NCBI RefSeq assembly: GCF_035304305.1
Contig: NZ_DATGQG010000156.1
Coordinates: forward strand, 11,725 to 75,724
Reading direction: 5' to 3'
DNA length: 64,000 nt
Origin: Ferrovibrio sp035304305
GTDB lineage: Bacteria > Pseudomonadota > Alphaproteobacteria > Ferrovibrionales > Ferrovibrionaceae
Shown: positions 8,970 through 16,622 of the stretch, one piece after another
Position numbering within the stretch: the stretch's first letter is position 1
How the letters are laid out: each line of letters starts with the position of its first letter
Notes under the pieces: model-generated
Told to the model about the DNA's origin: nothing
Seen by the model: only the letters and a program-made list of their open reading frames with translations
Databases searched by the model: none
Translations under genes and position numbers: made by a program

Positions 8970-9449
8970 TCAGACGATCTCCGCCAGCGCCTCGAGCGCC
9001 AGAACATAGCCCTTGGGGCCGAAACCGCAGATCACGCCCCTGGCCGCCTGGGAAATATAGGAATGGTGGCGGAAACTTTCGCGGCGGTAGACATTCGACA
9101 GGTGAACCTCCACGACCGGTTTCTCGGCGGCATTGAGCGCATCCAGCAGGGCGACGGAGGTATGGGTGTAGGCGCCGGCATTGATGACGATCCCGACGGC
9201 CGCGGTCCGCGCCTCGTGGATCCAGCCGACCAGTTCGCCCTCGATGTTGCTCTGGCGGAAGTCGATGTCCAGGCCCAGCCGGTCGCCCGCCGCGCGGCAG
9301 AGCGCCTCGACATCGGCGAGGGTCTCCCGGCCATAGATTTCCGGCTGGCGCAGGCCGAGCATGTTCAGGTTGGGACCATTCAGGACGTACACCGTCCGGG
9401 CCTTGCCCTTCGGCTTGCCCGGCTTCGGCTGTTTCCGCTGACTGGCCAT
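8970..9449 (-). CDS. aroQ: Type II 3-dehydroquinate dehydratase
   Basis: 159 residues. Converts 3-dehydroquinate to 3-dehydroshikimate in aromatic amino acid synthesis. It has the type II signatures: YVLNGPNLNMLGLRQPEIYG with the catalytic Tyr, FRQSNIEGELVGWIHEA, IVINAGAYTHTSVALLDAL, and EVHLSNVYRRESFRHHSYIS. Residues 1-17 are a basic, Lys/Pro-rich extension (about four Lys and three Pro) that is not part of the enzyme core; a later start is possible. First gene of the aroQ-accB-accC operon. The parS-containing gap lies immediately upstream. Confidence 0.95.
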   Translation of the reverse strand: MASQRKQPKPGKPKGKARTVYVLNGPNLNMLGLRQPEIYGRETLADVEALCRAAGDRLGLDIDFRQSNIEGELVGWIHEARTAAVGIVINAGAYTHTSVALLDALNAAEKPVVEVHLSNVYRRESFRHHSYISQAARGVICGFGPKGYVLALEALAEIV

Positions 9450-9561
9450 GCTGCGAATGCTCCCCTGGACCCGGAGCGCTTGCCGTACACCATCGCCCAG
9501 CGCCGGGCAACCCGTTGATCACATGGTGGCTTCGGTACCGCCCCGCGCCAGGTTCGCGGAA

Positions 9562-9577
9562 TGTTTCACGTGAAACA
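9562..9577. other. parS: parS centromere site 1 (ParB-binding)
   Basis: TGTTTCACGTGAAACA, a perfect 16-bp palindrome identical to the consensus chromosomal parS. ParB nucleates here, spreads as a CTP-dependent clamp and, with ParA, segregates the origin region. The flanks are shared with site 2: GGAA before and CC after. Confidence 0.95.
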
Positions 9578-9653
9578 CCTCAACGCAGTAGGCCACGACT
9601 GCGCGGCTGGTGTCGGATGGCCATGTCCGCAGACAGGCATGATGTTCGTGGAA

Positions 9654-9669
9654 TGTTTCACGTGAAACA
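9654..9669. other. parS: parS centromere site 2 (ParB-binding)
   Basis: Second perfect TGTTTCACGTGAAACA, 92 bp from the first (start to start), with the same GGAA and CC flanks, so the shared word is 22 bp. No other copy was found in the window. parA and parB are not in the window. Confidence 0.95.
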
Positions 9670-9815
9670 CCGGCAAGTGCCTTCCAGGCTGCCGCGCCGG
9701 CTGTTTTTACACGCAGGAAGAGTTTTGCTAACCGTAGGCCTGAAGGCTGAAAACTAGCTAAATCTTTTTAAAAAGTGGTATTTCCCTGTTTTGGTTACTC
9801 TGTTATGAACAACGC

Positions 9816-11273
9816 ATGGTTGACGCAGTCATTGGGCGAGCAGCGCTTGCCTCTCTGACAGGAACTTCCGCGGCGGACCAGACAGGCAATCGGAAGAATC
9901 CGTTGCCGCCGATCCCGTTGAGAGCGCCCCAGCAAGGGGGCGAGCAGCGGGTGTCGGCGATTCTGCGCTTCGATCGGCCGCGGGTGAGTAACGACGTATT
10001 CACGGCGCTGCAGAATTCCGCGCAGCTGGCCGCAACGCGTCGCATCGCCACCCGGGAGGAACGGGTTGTCCTCGAGGCCGAACTGCGGCAGCGCATGGTG
10101 ATCGAGGCAACCGGCGGCTCGCCCGGTCGTCCGGGTACGCCCGACAGCTTCAACACGATTACCCACCGCCAGGGCAGGCTCGACAGCCGCGCGCTGGACG
10201 AACTGCAGACCCTGATTGATGGCCTGCGCAGCCAGGGCTCGGCCCCGCCGTCGCGCTTCATCCCGCAGCTTTCCGGGGCGCTGGAGCAATTCGGGAATGT
10301 ACTCGGGAGCCAGGCCCGGGACGCGCTGGAGGGCATCATCCGCCGCATCGAGTTCAGCGTGCTGGGGGACGGTTATGACTGGCACGATTTCTTCCAGGAT
10401 CCGTCGCTGTTCTTCGGCATCGGTTTTGGCCTGCTCGAATTCTCCGGCGGCACCAGTCACCAGGCAGGGAATGCGCTGGAGGACGTGATCCGGCAGCTCG
10501 TGCATCCGCGCCTGCATGACGGCAATCCGAACAACGATTCGCTGCAGGCCGTGGACTCGGCCATCGACCGGTTGCGGCGCAAGCTCGAGGGGGAGAGTGG
10601 CGCCGGCGTCGCGCTGGAGCGTTTCCTCGACCGCATCGGCAGTGCTCCGGGCGGGAGCGGCGGCGATCCCTATGCCGGCCGCATCGCGGACATTCTCGAT
10701 GAGGCTCTCGACGAACTGAAGATCGGCGCGCTCGATCTTACGGCCATCGAGCGCATGCAGCAGACCCTGCAGGCGGTGCGCAGGCTGGAAGATATCACCG
10801 GGACCGCCGACGACACGCTGCGCGACGACACCGCCGGCAGCCTCCAGGGCATCATCGACCGGTATGCCAGCATCACCACCAGCACACAGACGGTGCGGAT
10901 CCCCGGCGAACCGGCCGTGCCGGCGACGCCGGGCGAAAAGACCGTCACCTTCCTGCAGGACGAAACGATGACGCCGCGGCTGGAGGTCGCCGAGCGGATC
11001 GTGACGATCTATCAGTCCGTGCAGGAAAGCCTGCGGCCGCTGTACAAGCTGAGCGAACCGCCGCCGCCGGTGCCGAACATCCGCGCGCTGGTGACGCCGG
11101 CAGAGCAGGAAGAGGATGACGAGCGGCGCAACCGCTTCGTCATCGGCGCCGATGACGGGCGGAAAACCGGCATCGCCGGGTTGGCGCGGCCCGGAGCGGA
11201 CGAGAGCCAGCCGGCGTCCGGCCTGCAGGCCCCGCGTAGCGGCTTCGGCCAGTTCCTGGACAGCCGTATCTAG
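9816..11273 (+). CDS. Protein of unknown function beside the parS sites
   Basis: 485 residues that I do not recognise. No signal peptide or transmembrane segment is evident. The N-terminal 80 residues are polar and basic. The middle is mostly helical with repeated amphipathic segments separated by Gly/Pro-rich loops. The C-terminus (about 390-485) is low-complexity, with PPPPVPNIR, an acidic EQEEDDE stretch and a Gly/Ser/Pro tail. Codon use looks native. No ribosome-binding site is visible before the ATG, so the start is uncertain; other in-frame starts lie further in. It is transcribed away from parS and followed 41 bp later by a separate hydrolase gene. A structural or chromosome-associated role is possible only from position. 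Confidence 0.6.
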   Translation: MVDAVIGRAALASLTGTSAADQTGNRKNPLPPIPLRAPQQGGEQRVSAILRFDRPRVSNDVFTALQNSAQLAATRRIATREERVVLEAELRQRMVIEATGGSPGRPGTPDSFNTITHRQGRLDSRALDELQTLIDGLRSQGSAPPSRFIPQLSGALEQFGNVLGSQARDALEGIIRRIEFSVLGDGYDWHDFFQDPSLFFGIGFGLLEFSGGTSHQAGNALEDVIRQLVHPRLHDGNPNNDSLQAVDSAIDRLRRKLEGESGAGVALERFLDRIGSAPGGSGGDPYAGRIADILDEALDELKIGALDLTAIERMQQTLQAVRRLEDITGTADDTLRDDTAGSLQGIIDRYASITTSTQTVRIPGEPAVPATPGEKTVTFLQDETMTPRLEVAERIVTIYQSVQESLRPLYKLSEPPPPVPNIRALVTPAEQEEDDERRNRFVIGADDGRKTGIAGLARPGADESQPASGLQAPRSGFGQFLDSRI

Positions 11274-11314
11274 GACGATTGCAACGGCGGCAGCCTCCGG
11301 CTATCCGGTAGGGC

Positions 11315-11992
11315 ATGAATGCGCCCCAGCCCCGCCTGCACGCCGAAATCAACCCGGTCACGCCCTTCCAGCAGAATTGCTCGCTGATCTGGTGCCCCGA
11401 AACCATGCGCGGCGCGCTGGTCGATGCCGGCGGCGAAGCGGAGCGGCTGCTGGATGCCGCGAAGCGCCGCGGCGTGACTCTCGAAAAGCTGCTGGTCACC
11501 CATGGCCATCTCGATCATGCCGGTGCGGTGATGGACATTGCCGAGCAGCTGAAACTGCCCATTGAAGGGCCGCATGAGGACGACAAGTTCTGGATTGACG
11601 GCATGCCGCAGGCGGCGCGGCAGTACGGTTTTCCGGCCTGCCGCAGCTTCACGCCGAACCGCTGGCTGAAGGACGGGGATGTCGTCGAACTCGGCAATCT
11701 GAAGCTGGATGTCGTGCATTGCCCGGGGCATACGCCGGGGCATGTCGTCTTCGTGCACCAGCCGTCGCGGGTCGCGCTGGTCGGCGACGTGCTGTTCCAG
11801 GGTTCGATCGGCCGGACGGATTTTCCGCGCGGCAACCATGCCGACCTGATCCGCTCGATCCGCGAGAAGCTTTTCCCGCTCGGCGACGACATCACCTTCG
11901 TGCCCGGCCATGGCCCGCTTTCCACCTTCGGGCAGGAGCGGGCGAACAATCCCTTCGTGTCGGATCGCGCGCTGGGGATTGCCTCATCCTGA
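11315..11992 (+). CDS. MBL-fold metallo-hydrolase (glyoxalase II-like, YcbL type)
   Basis: 225 residues with the full metallo-beta-lactamase metal set: THGHLDHAG near residue 61, the His of CPGHTPGHVVF near 138, the Asp of ALVGDVLF, and VPGHGPLSTFGQE near the C-terminus. This is the compact YcbL-like subgroup, related to hydroxyacylglutathione hydrolase but lacking its C-terminal substrate domain. The likely activity is thioester or related hydrolysis; the substrate cannot be told. It ends at a strong inverted repeat facing the tyrosine-catabolism operon. Confidence 0.85.
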   Translation: MNAPQPRLHAEINPVTPFQQNCSLIWCPETMRGALVDAGGEAERLLDAAKRRGVTLEKLLVTHGHLDHAGAVMDIAEQLKLPIEGPHEDDKFWIDGMPQAARQYGFPACRSFTPNRWLKDGDVVELGNLKLDVVHCPGHTPGHVVFVHQPSRVALVGDVLFQGSIGRTDFPRGNHADLIRSIREKLFPLGDDITFVPGHGPLSTFGQERANNPFVSDRALGIASS

Positions 11993-11995
11993 ATC

Positions 11996-12024
11996 GTCAT
12001 GGCCGGGACAGGCCCGGCCATGAC
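11996..12024. terminator. Perfect 12-bp hairpin between converging genes
   Basis: GTCATGGCCGGG (11996-12007) and CCCGGCCATGAC (12013-12024) around the loop ACAGG. It lies between the MBL-fold gene and the fumarylacetoacetase-like gene and probably ends both transcripts, although only a short A/T run follows. This GTCATGGCCGGG palindrome type resembles widely repeated intergenic elements of alphaproteobacteria. I saw only this copy here. Confidence 0.65.
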
Positions 12025-12035
12025 AGTAAAAAGGG

Positions 12036-13022
12036 CTACGCCCCCGAATACTTCACCACCTTCTGGTCGATGGCGCCGAAGATCGACTTGCCCGCCGCGT
12101 CGAACATCTCGATGCGGATGCGGTCGCCGAATTTCATGAACGGCGTCTTCGGCTTGCCGTCGTTGATCGTCTCGATCATGCGGATCTCGGCGAGGCAGGA
12201 GAAGCCCTTCGAGGCGTCCTTGTTCGACACCGTACCGCTGCCGACGATGGCGCCGGCGCGCAGCCGCCGCGTCTTGGCGGCATGGGCGATCAGGTCGGCG
12301 AGACTGAACTGCATGTCGGCGCCGGCATCCGGCTCGCCGAACTTCTTCCCGTTCAGGTGCGAGACCAGCGGACGGCAGACCTTGCTGTCCTTCCAGGCAT
12401 CGCCCAGTTCGTCCGGAGTCACGGCAACCGGAGAGAAGGCGGTGGAGGGCTTGCCGTGGAAGAAACCGAAACCCTTGGCCAGTTCGCCCGGGATCAGGTT
12501 GCGCAGCGAGACGTCGTTCACCAGCATCAGCAGCTTGATGTGCTTCGCCGCGTCGGCCGAAGACACGCCCATCGGCACGTCGTCGGTGATTGCCGAGACC
12601 TCGCCCTCGAAATCGATGCCGTAGGCCTCGTCGGCCACGAGGATGTCTTCGGTCGGCCCGATGAAGTCGTCCGAGCCGCCCTGGTACATCAGCGGGTCAT
12701 GCAGGAATTCCGGCGGCATCTGCGCGCCGCGCGCCTTGCGGACCAGTTCGACATGGTTGAGATAGGCCGAGCCGTCGCACCACTGGTAGGCGCGCGGCAG
12801 CGGCGCGGCCAGCTTGTCCGGATCGAAGGCGACGGCATCCGACACCTCGCCCTTGTTCAGCGCATCCGACACGGCTTTCAGCCGCGGCTCCATCGTGGCC
12901 CATGAGTCCAGCGCCATCTGCATTGTGGGGCAGAGCTGGTCGACCGGCAGCATGCGGCTCAGGTCGCGGCTGACCACGCAGAGACGTCCGTCGCGCCCAT
13001 GGCGCAGCGAGGCGAGTTTCAT
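12036..13022 (-). CDS. Fumarylacetoacetate hydrolase family protein (probable fumarylacetoacetase)
   Basis: 328 residues from the ATG at 13022, chosen because an AAGGAG site lies 9 bases upstream; the frame stays open for 51 bases before it. The FAH fold is seen in the metal ligands of IDFEGEVSAITDDVPMG, NDVSLRNLIPGELAKGFGF, and the C-terminal GSGTVSNKD with FMKFGDRIRIEM. As the last gene after hpd and hmgA it should split fumarylacetoacetate into fumarate and acetoacetate, the final step of tyrosine breakdown. Members of this family also do other C-C cleavages, so the assignment rests partly on context. Confidence 0.88.
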   Translation of the reverse strand: MKLASLRHGRDGRLCVVSRDLSRMLPVDQLCPTMQMALDSWATMEPRLKAVSDALNKGEVSDAVAFDPDKLAAPLPRAYQWCDGSAYLNHVELVRKARGAQMPPEFLHDPLMYQGGSDDFIGPTEDILVADEAYGIDFEGEVSAITDDVPMGVSSADAAKHIKLLMLVNDVSLRNLIPGELAKGFGFFHGKPSTAFSPVAVTPDELGDAWKDSKVCRPLVSHLNGKKFGEPDAGADMQFSLADLIAHAAKTRRLRAGAIVGSGTVSNKDASKGFSCLAEIRMIETINDGKPKTPFMKFGDRIRIEMFDAAGKSIFGAIDQKVVKYSGA

Positions 13023-13137
13023 GAAAGTGTTCTCCTTCGCGATAGTCCTGAATCGTCGCCCCCGCGGAAGCATGCGCCCGGGTCATGCAACCGGACGCCC
13101 GCCGCCGCGGGGATGATGAGAATGGTTACCGGCGGCC

Positions 13138-14304
13138 TTATTCCGCCGCCTGCTTGAAGCCTTCCGGATTCCAGGTGCCGACATAGCCCTTGAACTCGAC
13201 GCTCTCCGCCGCCGGCGCGACGTCCAGCGCATCGCGGGTGTCGAGCATCACGGCCACCTCGTCGGTCTCCTTGCGGGCTGCCTTCGCACCCGTGGCAAAG
13301 GCCTTGGGGTGCGGGCCATGGGGGAAACCGCAGGGATGCAGCGTGATCATGCCGGGATGGATGTTGTCACGGCTGAAGAACTGGCCCTGGTGATAGAAGA
13401 TCACCTCGTCGTAATCGTCGTTGTTGTGGAAGAACGGCACCTTGAGCGCCTCCGGATCGCTCTCGATCGGGCGCGGCACGAAGGTGCAGACGACGAAGCG
13501 CGACGCCAGGAAGGTGGTGTGCGCGCTGGGCGGCAGGTGATAGCGATGGCTCATCAGCGGCCGGATGTCGCGCCAGTTCAGCTTGACCGCGGTGAGGTCG
13601 CCCTTCCAGCCGACCACGTCCAGCGGATTATACGGATAGGTGACCGTGGAGAGCTGGTCGCGCCGCTTGATCACCACGCGCCAGGCCTTGCCTCCGCTGG
13701 CCGGGCCTTTCTGCTGCTGCGCCTTGAAGGCATCGTCGAGCTCCGGAATCCGCAGCACGGCCGGGTCAAAGATCGCATGCGGACCGAGCAGGCCCTTGTC
13801 GGGCAGGCGGTAGCTGTCGTTGGTCGCCTCGATCAGCAGCAGCTTGGTGGGCGAGGCGGGCTCCAGCCGCCACATCGTGCCGCGCGGCAGCATGATGTAG
13901 TCGCCCTCGGAGTAGGAGAAATGCCCGAAGTCGCAGAACAGTTCGCCTTCGCCGGCATGGACGAAAAGCAGCTCGTCGCCGTCGCCGTTGCGCACCAGAT
14001 GGTCCATCGCCGCGGTCAGCAGCAGGTGGCGGTATTTCACATGGGCGTTGCCGAGCAGCAGCTTCGCCTTCCAGGGGCAATCGGCCGCGTCGGCGAATTT
14101 CGCCGTGTCAAAGGCGCGCGGCTTCAGGGGACCTTCCCAGTCGATCCATCCGGTCGGCGGGTTGCGGTGATAGAGATGCGCCGCCGGGCCGAAGAAGCCT
14201 TCCTTGCCCATCTCGCGCTCATAGGTGCCTTCGGGCAGGGCGACATGGGCCTGGCGCGAGGCCACCCCCGCGCTGTGGGTCATCGGAATCCATGTCTTGG
14301 CCAT
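13138..14304 (-). CDS. hmgA: Homogentisate 1,2-dioxygenase
   Basis: 388 residues. Opens the ring of homogentisate to maleylacetoacetate with non-haem iron. Visible cupin features are HAGEGELFCDFGHFSYSEGD, the region NNDDYDEVIFYHQGQF with the Glu ligand, and HPCGFPHGPHP with the His ligands. It is shorter than the roughly 430-445-residue enzymes of animals and pseudomonads and belongs to a compact bacterial form. It lies 34 bp downstream of hpd and 115 bp upstream of the fumarylacetoacetase-like gene. Confidence 0.93.
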   Translation of the reverse strand: MAKTWIPMTHSAGVASRQAHVALPEGTYEREMGKEGFFGPAAHLYHRNPPTGWIDWEGPLKPRAFDTAKFADAADCPWKAKLLLGNAHVKYRHLLLTAAMDHLVRNGDGDELLFVHAGEGELFCDFGHFSYSEGDYIMLPRGTMWRLEPASPTKLLLIEATNDSYRLPDKGLLGPHAIFDPAVLRIPELDDAFKAQQQKGPASGGKAWRVVIKRRDQLSTVTYPYNPLDVVGWKGDLTAVKLNWRDIRPLMSHRYHLPPSAHTTFLASRFVVCTFVPRPIESDPEALKVPFFHNNDDYDEVIFYHQGQFFSRDNIHPGMITLHPCGFPHGPHPKAFATGAKAARKETDEVAVMLDTRDALDVAPAAESVEFKGYVGTWNPEGFKQAAE

Positions 14305-14338
14305 GGCGTTTTCTCCTTACTGGACTGGTCGAAATGTC

Positions 14339-15409
14339 TTACGCGTTGGGCTTCAGCACGCCGCGGCGGATCTGGTCGAGTTCGATGCTCTCGAACAGCG
14401 CCTTGAAATTGCCTTCGCCGAAGCCTTCGTTGCCCTTGCGCTGGATGATCTCGAAGAAGATCGGGCCAATCACGTTCTCGGTGAATATCTGCAGCAGCAG
14501 GCCCTGATTCCGGGTCGGAGCGCCGTCGATCAGGATCTGCAGCTCCTTCAGCCGCGCCAGGTCCTCGTTATGGCCGGGCACGCGCTCGGGCACCTGGTCG
14601 TAATAGGTGTCCAGCGTCGACTGGAAGGGCACGTCGCGGCTGCGCAGGGCGCCGACCGTGCTGTAGATGTCGTCCGTGCCCAGCGCCACATGCTGGATGC
14701 CCTCGCCGCGGTAGGCCTGCAGGTATTCGGCGATCTGCGACTTGTCGTCGGAGCTTTCGTTGATCGGGATGCGGATCTTGCCGCACGGACTGGTCATCGC
14801 CTTGGATTTCAGCCCGGTCAGCTTGCCCTCGATGTCAAAATACTTGATCTCGCGGAAATTGAAGAGCCGCTCGTAGAACTCGGCCCATTCCGCCATGCGG
14901 CCACGATGCACGTTGTGTGTCAGGTGGTCGACATAGGTCAGGCCGACGCCTTTCGGATTGCGCTCGGCGCCCTCGATCGGCACGAAGTCGACATCATAGA
15001 TGGTGCCGCGCGATCCGTAGCGGTCGACCAGATAGATCAGGCTGTCGCCGATGCCCTTGATGGCGGGGATGGCGAGTTCCATCGGCCCGACATGGGGTTC
15101 GACGCCCCAGGCGCCGAGCTCGCGGGCGCGCTTGTAGGCCTGGGCGGCATCCCTGACGCGGAAGGCCATGGCACAGATCGAAGGACCATGGATGCGGGCG
15201 AAGCTCTGGGCAAAGCTTTCCGGCTCGGCATTGAGGATGAAGTTGATGTCGCCCTGGCGATAAAGCGTGACGTTCTTCGACCGGTGCTTCGCCACGGCGG
15301 AAAAGCCCATGCGCTCGAACAGGGCTGCCAGCTTGGCGGGTTCGGGTGCGGCATATTCGATGAACTCGAAACCGTCGGTGCCCATCGGGTTGTCGAACAG
15401 GTCGGCCAT
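14339..15409 (-). CDS. hpd: 4-hydroxyphenylpyruvate dioxygenase
   Basis: 356 residues. Converts 4-hydroxyphenylpyruvate to homogentisate. The iron ligands are recognisable: the His of VDHLTHNV, the His of GIQHVALGTDDIY and the Glu of FFEIIQRKGNEGFGEGNF; the C-terminal helix FKALFESIELDQIRRG is typical. First gene of the leftward operon hpd-hmgA-FAH. The start is 40 bp from a palindromic site that probably binds the divergent MarR protein. Confidence 0.95.
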   Translation of the reverse strand: MADLFDNPMGTDGFEFIEYAAPEPAKLAALFERMGFSAVAKHRSKNVTLYRQGDINFILNAEPESFAQSFARIHGPSICAMAFRVRDAAQAYKRARELGAWGVEPHVGPMELAIPAIKGIGDSLIYLVDRYGSRGTIYDVDFVPIEGAERNPKGVGLTYVDHLTHNVHRGRMAEWAEFYERLFNFREIKYFDIEGKLTGLKSKAMTSPCGKIRIPINESSDDKSQIAEYLQAYRGEGIQHVALGTDDIYSTVGALRSRDVPFQSTLDTYYDQVPERVPGHNEDLARLKELQILIDGAPTRNQGLLLQIFTENVIGPIFFEIIQRKGNEGFGEGNFKALFESIELDQIRRGVLKPNA

Positions 15410-15448
15410 GCGGTCCTCCCGGATTTGAATTTGCGATTGGCAACGATA

Positions 15449-15468
15449 TTAGTTACAATTGAAACTAA
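15449..15468. promoter_or_regulatory. Palindromic operator between hpd and marR
   Basis: TTAGTTACAATTGAAACTAA is a 20-bp palindrome with one mismatched pair. It stands in the 99-bp space between the divergent hpd and MarR genes. Size and symmetry fit a MarR-family dimer site. Confidence 0.7.
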
Positions 15469-15508
15469 ATCAAGGCGGGAGTGCCCGCGGCGGGAGAAGG
15501 GGGGATTC

Positions 15509-15967
15509 ATGTCGAGCGGACCGCTGATTCTGGAACGGTTTCTGCCCTATCGGCTGTCCATCGTGACCAACCGGATCAGCGGTGCGCTGTCGCGGCATTA
15601 CGCAACCCGTTTCGGAATCGGCATTCCGGAATGGCGGGTCATCGCCAATCTCGGGCGCCATCCCGGGCTGACCGCCAACGAGGTGGCCGAACGATCGGCC
15701 ATGGACAAGGTGACGGTCAGCCGTGCCGTGGCGGCGCTGGAACGCAAGGGCTTGCTGGCGCGGGTCCGTGACGCGGAGGACCGGCGCAAGTCGCGGCTCG
15801 ATCTGTCGCCGCGGGGGCAGGAGGTCTATGCCGAGATCGCGCCGCTGGCGCTGGGCTTCGAGCGAGACCTGCTGACGGCGCTGACGCCCGAGGAATACGC
15901 CCAGCTCGACCGCATCATCGACAAGCTGAACGCGAAGATGGACGGATACGGAGGGGAGAGGCCTTAG
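15509..15967 (+). CDS. MarR-family transcriptional regulator, divergent from hpd
   Basis: 152 residues from the ATG at 15509, chosen because a purine-rich GGGAGAAGGGGGG site precedes it; the frame is open upstream but reads through hpd. The winged helix is at about 35-100: PEWRVIANLG, LTANEVAERSAMDKVTVSRAV and the wing RVRDAEDRRKSRLDLS. The C-terminal helices form the dimer interface. Position and operator suggest it controls tyrosine catabolism, probably with an aromatic intermediate as ligand. It converges on dedA, leaving 4 bases between the stop codons. Confidence 0.9.
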   Translation: MSSGPLILERFLPYRLSIVTNRISGALSRHYATRFGIGIPEWRVIANLGRHPGLTANEVAERSAMDKVTVSRAVAALERKGLLARVRDAEDRRKSRLDLSPRGQEVYAEIAPLALGFERDLLTALTPEEYAQLDRIIDKLNAKMDGYGGERP

Positions 15968-15971
15968 CCCC

Positions 15972-16598
15972 TCATTCGGAAGCCGGCGGGTTGACCGGCT
16001 TCTGCTGGGCGGCGATCTGGGCCTCGAAACGCGCCTTGCCGCGGCGATGGACGATGAAGAGGGTCACGCCCACCGTGACGAAGATGCCCAGCATGATGAG
16101 GCCGAAATCCTTGGCGATATCGCCGAGTACCGCCTCGAAGGCGACGCCGAGCAGATAGCCCGCCCAGGCGAAGCAGTTGGCCCAGACGCCGGCGGCGATG
16201 AAGTTGAGGGCGGCGAAACGCGGCCAGCCGATCATGCTCATCCCCATCGCGAAGGACGAGAAATTCCGCACGCCATAGATGAAGCGGAAACTGAGGATGA
16301 AGCCGACATGGTATTTGTGCAGCATGTCGAGGGCGACGTTGACACCGCCCTGCAGCTTGGGGAACCGCTTCATCAGCCGGTGCCCGTATCGGCGCCCGAT
16401 CCAGAAATAGAGCTGGTCGCCCGCGAAGCTGCCCAGCCAGGCGGCGGCGACCAGCCAGTACTGGTTCAGCAGGTTCTGGCTCGCGGCGGCGCCCGCGAAG
16501 ATGACGAAAGTTTCACCTTCCAGAAAAGTCCAGATAAAGGTGATGACGTAGAACCAGTCCCGGTAGTCTTCGATCAGGCGGTAGATATCGATGTCCAC
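15972..16598 (-). CDS. DedA-family membrane protein
   Basis: 208 residues with about five hydrophobic segments. DedA/VTT-domain marks: EGETFVIFAGAAASQ in the N-terminal re-entrant region, YFWIGRRYGHRLMKRFP, and RFIYGVRNFSSFAMGMSMIGWPRF with the conserved Arg. Members of the family are half-transporters or lipid scramblases linked to membrane potential and undecaprenyl-phosphate recycling. The tail of about 25 residues is polar and cytoplasmic. The gene stands between tyrosine-catabolism genes without functional connection that I can see. Confidence 0.9.
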   Translation of the reverse strand: MDIDIYRLIEDYRDWFYVITFIWTFLEGETFVIFAGAAASQNLLNQYWLVAAAWLGSFAGDQLYFWIGRRYGHRLMKRFPKLQGGVNVALDMLHKYHVGFILSFRFIYGVRNFSSFAMGMSMIGWPRFAALNFIAAGVWANCFAWAGYLLGVAFEAVLGDIAKDFGLIMLGIFVTVGVTLFIVHRRGKARFEAQIAAQQKPVNPPASE

Positions 16599-16622
16599 GG
16601 ACAGGTCCAGTTTACGATGCGA

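Larger units (their letters stand above)
9450..9815. other. 366-bp intergenic region with two parS sites and an AT-rich end
   Basis: The gap between aroQ (leftward) and the 485-residue protein gene (rightward). It holds two identical parS palindromes. About 9,690-9,805 is clearly more AT-rich than the surroundings and presumably contains the promoter of the rightward gene, but I see no -35/-10 pair strong enough to annotate. A frame running through both palindromes is judged non-coding. Confidence 0.8.

Noticed and set aside
9515..9757. Open frame across both parS palindromes
   Set aside because: It exists only because the palindromes and GC-rich flanks lack stops; there is no ribosome site and no family, and it is interrupted by regulatory sequence.
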